From Myxococcota bacterium (GTDB taxonomy: Bacteria; Myxococcota_A; UBA9160; UBA6930), in contig JANQFK010000019.1 in NCBI GenBank assembly GCA_028277885.1, positions 1-64,000 on the forward strand: 64,000 nt of DNA, read 5' to 3'. The notes under the pieces were generated by a model. It was not told where the DNA came from, searched no databases, and saw only the letters and a program-made list of their open reading frames with translations. The translations under genes and the position numbers were made by a program. Positions 61,950 through 64,000 of the stretch are shown piece by piece (the stretch's first letter is position 1; every line of letters begins with the position of its first letter).

Positions 61950-63038
61950 TCAGTCCGGCAGGGGGGCGTAGTGGAGCGGCGGGTCGTCGTCGGCCTTGCG
62001 CTCCACCACACCGATCCGGTAGGTGCGCTCGCCCATGCCCTGGAGCCGGTGCTGGATGTCCTCGGCGTCGTCCCGGGGCACCACCAGCACCATGCCCACG
62101 CCGCAGTTGAACACGCGCAGCATCTCGCCCTCGGGCAGCTCGGCCTGGCGCTGGAGGAAGCCGAAGATCGGCGGCCGGGGCCAGGCCGCGGGGTCGATGC
62201 GGGCGCGCACGCCCTGGGGCAGGATGCGCGGCACGTTGCCGTCGAAGCCGCCGCCGGTCACGTGCACGATCCCGTTCAGGGAGAAGTCGCGCAGCAGGTT
62301 GAGGACCGGCTTCACGTAGATCCGCGTGGGCGCGAGGATCGCCGCCGCGATGCTGGTGTTGAGCTCCTCGGGCGCGTCGCGCAGGTCGAAGCGCCCGGCC
62401 TCCACGCCCTCGTCGACGATGCGGCGCACCAGCGCGAAGCCGTTGCTGTGCAGCCCGTTCGAGGAGAGGCCGAGCAGCACGTCGCCCTCCCGGATCCCCG
62501 AGCCGTCGATCACGCGGTCGCGCTCCACCACGCCCACGCCGAAGCCCACCAGCTCGACCTCGCCCTTCGGGTAGACGCCGGGCATGGTGGCGGTCTCGCC
62601 GCCCAGCAGCGCGCAGCCCGCGCGGCGGCAGCCCTCGGCCACGCCGCGCACCGCCTCGGCGGCGATCTCGTCGTCGAGCTCGCCCATGGCGAGGTAGTCG
62701 AGGAAGACCAGCGGCTCGGCGCCCTGCACGACCAGGTCGTTCACCACCATGGCGACGCAGTCGATGCCGATGGTGTCGTAGCGGGCCACGCGGGCGGCGA
62801 GCTTGAGCTTGGTCCCGACCCCGTCGGCGCCGGCCACGAAGATCGGCTCGCGGTAGCGCTCGGGCGCCTTGAACAGGCCCGCGAAGCCGCCGATGGAGGA
62901 GAGCACCTCGGGCCGGAAGGTGCCGCGAGCGATCTCCTTCACCTGATCGACGAAGGCCTCGTCGTGGTCCAGGTCGACGCCGGCGCGCGCGTAGAGCGGC
63001 GCGCTGGGCGGGCGGGGGTCGCGGTCGCGCGGCGTCAC
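61950..63038 (-). CDS. purM: Phosphoribosylformylglycinamidine cyclo-ligase (AIR synthetase)
   Basis: 362 residues. Fifth step of purine synthesis. Typical segments: YARAGVDLDHDEAFVDQVKE, VAGADGVGTKLKLA, GIDCVAMVVNDLVVQGAEPL, LLGGETATMPGVY and ITGGG-like HVTGGGFDGNVPRIL. GTG at 63038. purN, often adjacent, is not here. The promoter candidate is very close to the start. Confidence 0.96.
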   Translation of the reverse strand: MTPRDRDPRPPSAPLYARAGVDLDHDEAFVDQVKEIARGTFRPEVLSSIGGFAGLFKAPERYREPIFVAGADGVGTKLKLAARVARYDTIGIDCVAMVVNDLVVQGAEPLVFLDYLAMGELDDEIAAEAVRGVAEGCRRAGCALLGGETATMPGVYPKGEVELVGFGVGVVERDRVIDGSGIREGDVLLGLSSNGLHSNGFALVRRIVDEGVEAGRFDLRDAPEELNTSIAAAILAPTRIYVKPVLNLLRDFSLNGIVHVTGGGFDGNVPRILPQGVRARIDPAAWPRPPIFGFLQRQAELPEGEMLRVFNCGVGMVLVVPRDDAEDIQHRLQGMGERTYRIGVVERKADDDPPLHYAPLPD

Positions 63039-63044
63039 GTTCCT

Positions 63045-63073
63045 GAAATAGACAGGGCCGGCACGGCTGTCAA
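63045..63073 (-). promoter_or_regulatory. Promoter of purM
   Basis: On the minus strand TTGACA (63073-63068, a perfect -35) and TATTTC (63050-63045) are separated by 17 bases. The -10 ends six bases before the GTG, so transcription should begin at or beside the start codon. Confidence 0.5.
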
Positions 63074-63090
63074 TTCTCCCTCCGGGCGCG

Positions 63091-63099
63091 TGCTAGAGT
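63091..63099 (+). promoter_or_regulatory. Extended -10 before the glycosyltransferase
   Basis: TGC plus TAGAGT forms an extended -10 ending seven bases before the GTG at 63107. It lies back-to-back with the purM promoter in the 68-base divergent gap. No ribosome binding site is visible. Confidence 0.4.
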
Positions 63100-63106
63100 C
63101 CTCGGC

Positions 63107-63793
63107 GTGCAGATCGCGGTCGTGATCCCCGCACTCGACGAAGTCGACCGCATCCAAGACGCCATCGAGAGTGCCCGGGCGCCCGACGTGGAGATCGTGG
63201 TGGTGGACGGCGGCAGCCGGGACGGAACCCCGGAGAAGGCCCGGGCGGGCGGCGCTCGCGTGGTGGAGAGCGTCCGGGGCCGGGCGCGCCAGCTGGCCGC
63301 CGGGGCCGCCGCGACGAGCGCCGAGGCGCTGCTGTTCCTGCACGCCGACACGCGGCTGCCGGCGGGCTGGGCGCCGGCGGTGGCGGGCGCCCTGGCGGAC
63401 CCGCGGGTGGCGGGCGGCGCCTTCGGCTTCCGCTTCGAGCGCGAGGAGGAGGGCCGCGGCCCCGGGCCCTGGCTGCGCTTCGTCGAGTGGGGGGTCGGGG
63501 TGCGGCTCGCCCTGGCGCGGCTCCCCTACGGCGACCAGGCGCTCTTCGTGAGGCGGGCGGCGCTCGACGCCATGGGCGGCGTCCCCCAGGCCCCCATCAT
63601 GGAGGACCTCGACCTGGTGCGCGGCATCCGGGCGGCGGGGCGCCTCGCGATCCTGCCCCTGGCGGTGCGCACCTCGGCGCGTCGCTACCGCGCTCGCGGG
63701 CCCGCGCGCATCGGGTTCCGCAACGCCGTGGCGCTGGTGGCCTGGTACCTGGGCATCGACCGCGAGCGCGTCGCCTCCTGGTACCACCGATGA
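63107..63793 (+). CDS. GT2 glycosyltransferase, TIGR04283 type
   Basis: 228 residues. GT-A fold: IAVVIPALDEVDRIQDAIES, VVVDGGSRDGTPEKA, FLHADTRLPAGW (the DxD-like HADT), GDQALFVRR and IMEDLDLVRGI. TIGR04283 proteins are annotated as arsenosugar-related glycosyltransferases in databases, but that role is weakly supported. No DUF2064 partner is nearby. GTG at 63107. The ATGA overlap with the ABC gene suggests export of its product by that transporter. Confidence 0.88.
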   Translation: MQIAVVIPALDEVDRIQDAIESARAPDVEIVVVDGGSRDGTPEKARAGGARVVESVRGRARQLAAGAAATSAEALLFLHADTRLPAGWAPAVAGALADPRVAGGAFGFRFEREEEGRGPGPWLRFVEWGVGVRLALARLPYGDQALFVRRAALDAMGGVPQAPIMEDLDLVRGIRAAGRLAILPLAVRTSARRYRARGPARIGFRNAVALVAWYLGIDRERVASWYHR

Positions 63794-64000
63794 GCGCCGG
63801 CTCCCCGGCCGCCGACCCCGCGTCCGACCCCGGGACCGACCCCGCCCAGGCCGCGAGCGAGGACGCCCTGCGCTCGCGGCGCGTCGCCTTCCGCCGCCTG
63901 GGCGGCTACCTGCTGCGCAACCGCAGCCGCTACGCGTTCGGCCTGGTCACCACCCTGGCCTACGCGGCCAGCTCCGTCGCGATCCCCCTGCTCGTGGCCT
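63790..64000 (+). CDS. ABC exporter, N-terminal part
   Basis: Runs off the right edge after 70 codons. ATG at 63790 overlaps the previous stop as ATGA. A 27-residue Asp/Pro/Ala-rich N-terminal tail is followed by FRRLGGYLLRNRSRYAFGLV and a first hydrophobic helix, like the start of MsbA-type half-transporters. The ATPase part is outside the window, so the call rests on the N-terminus only. Confidence 0.6.
   Translation, partial: MSAGSPAADPASDPGTDPAQAASEDALRSRRVAFRRLGGYLLRNRSRYAFGLVTTLAYAASSVAIPLLVA

Overview
The window is very GC-rich (roughly 75% by eye) and packed with genes: intergenic gaps never exceed about 260 bases, and many start codons overlap the preceding stop. It comes from a Gram-negative bacterium with full lipid A, Kdo and heptose biosynthesis, lipoprotein export (Lol, Lnt), BamA/Skp, and PEP-CTERM proteins. 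The receptor-less chemosensory cluster with pseudo-receivers, two DUF4388 proteins and a HEAT-repeat protein resembles Myxococcota and other former Deltaproteobacteria. That placement is inferred from gene content; no rRNA or marker phylogeny is available here.

Left edge to 3.6 kb (minus strand): a cut-off methyltransferase, an unassigned polytopic membrane protein, tRNA-Gln(CUG) and gltX. From 3.7 to 23.7 kb (plus strand): a compact housekeeping run (yceD-rpmF-fabD-acpP-fabF-nrdR-ribD-ribH-nusB and an orphan M17 N-domain), then a DUF4388 protein, then a chemosensory-type block (CheY-like, CheA, CheW, CheW, zinc-ribbon pseudo-receiver, HEAT protein, CheR, CheB, coiled-coil/GAF, CheY), then lptE-holA. 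rpsT lies on the minus strand at 23.8-24.0 kb.

From 24.3 to 46.9 kb (plus strand): a TPR membrane protein and a DUF4388-TM-pilin-like protein, phoH-ybeY-lnt-prfB(frameshift)-lysS, lolC-like/lolD, then the envelope block bamA-skp-lpxA-lpxI-Gfo/Idh-lpxB-waaA-lpxK and an SDR. On the minus strand, 46.9-48.9 kb holds an LPS-kinase-like gene and lptF. From 49.0 to 57.4 kb (plus strand): two GT9 heptosyltransferases, heptose-7-P kinase, yicC-remA-gmk, a Rel-type (p)ppGpp enzyme and a GT4 glycosyltransferase, closed by a strong hairpin terminator. From 57.5 to 63.0 kb (minus strand): purM, an FAD-dependent oxidoreductase, an ABC exporter and two PEP-CTERM proteins. The right edge (plus strand) has a TIGR04283-type glycosyltransferase and the start of a second ABC exporter.

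Functionally the window is dominated by building and exporting the outer membrane: lipid A synthesis (lpxA, lpxI, lpxB, lpxK), Kdo transfer (waaA), heptose supply and transfer, LPS transport (lptE, lptF), lipoprotein maturation and release (lnt, lolC, lolD), and OMP assembly (bamA, skp). Points worth a second look are the chemosensory block; a BamA with an extra N-terminal domain, an extra POTRA and an acidic Cys-containing loop; a LolC-like protein with a 233-residue multi-span extension; two genes whose only plausible starts are CTG; and several transcription units with a -10-like TAnnnT hexamer 6-8 bases before the start codon, suggesting leaderless mRNAs.
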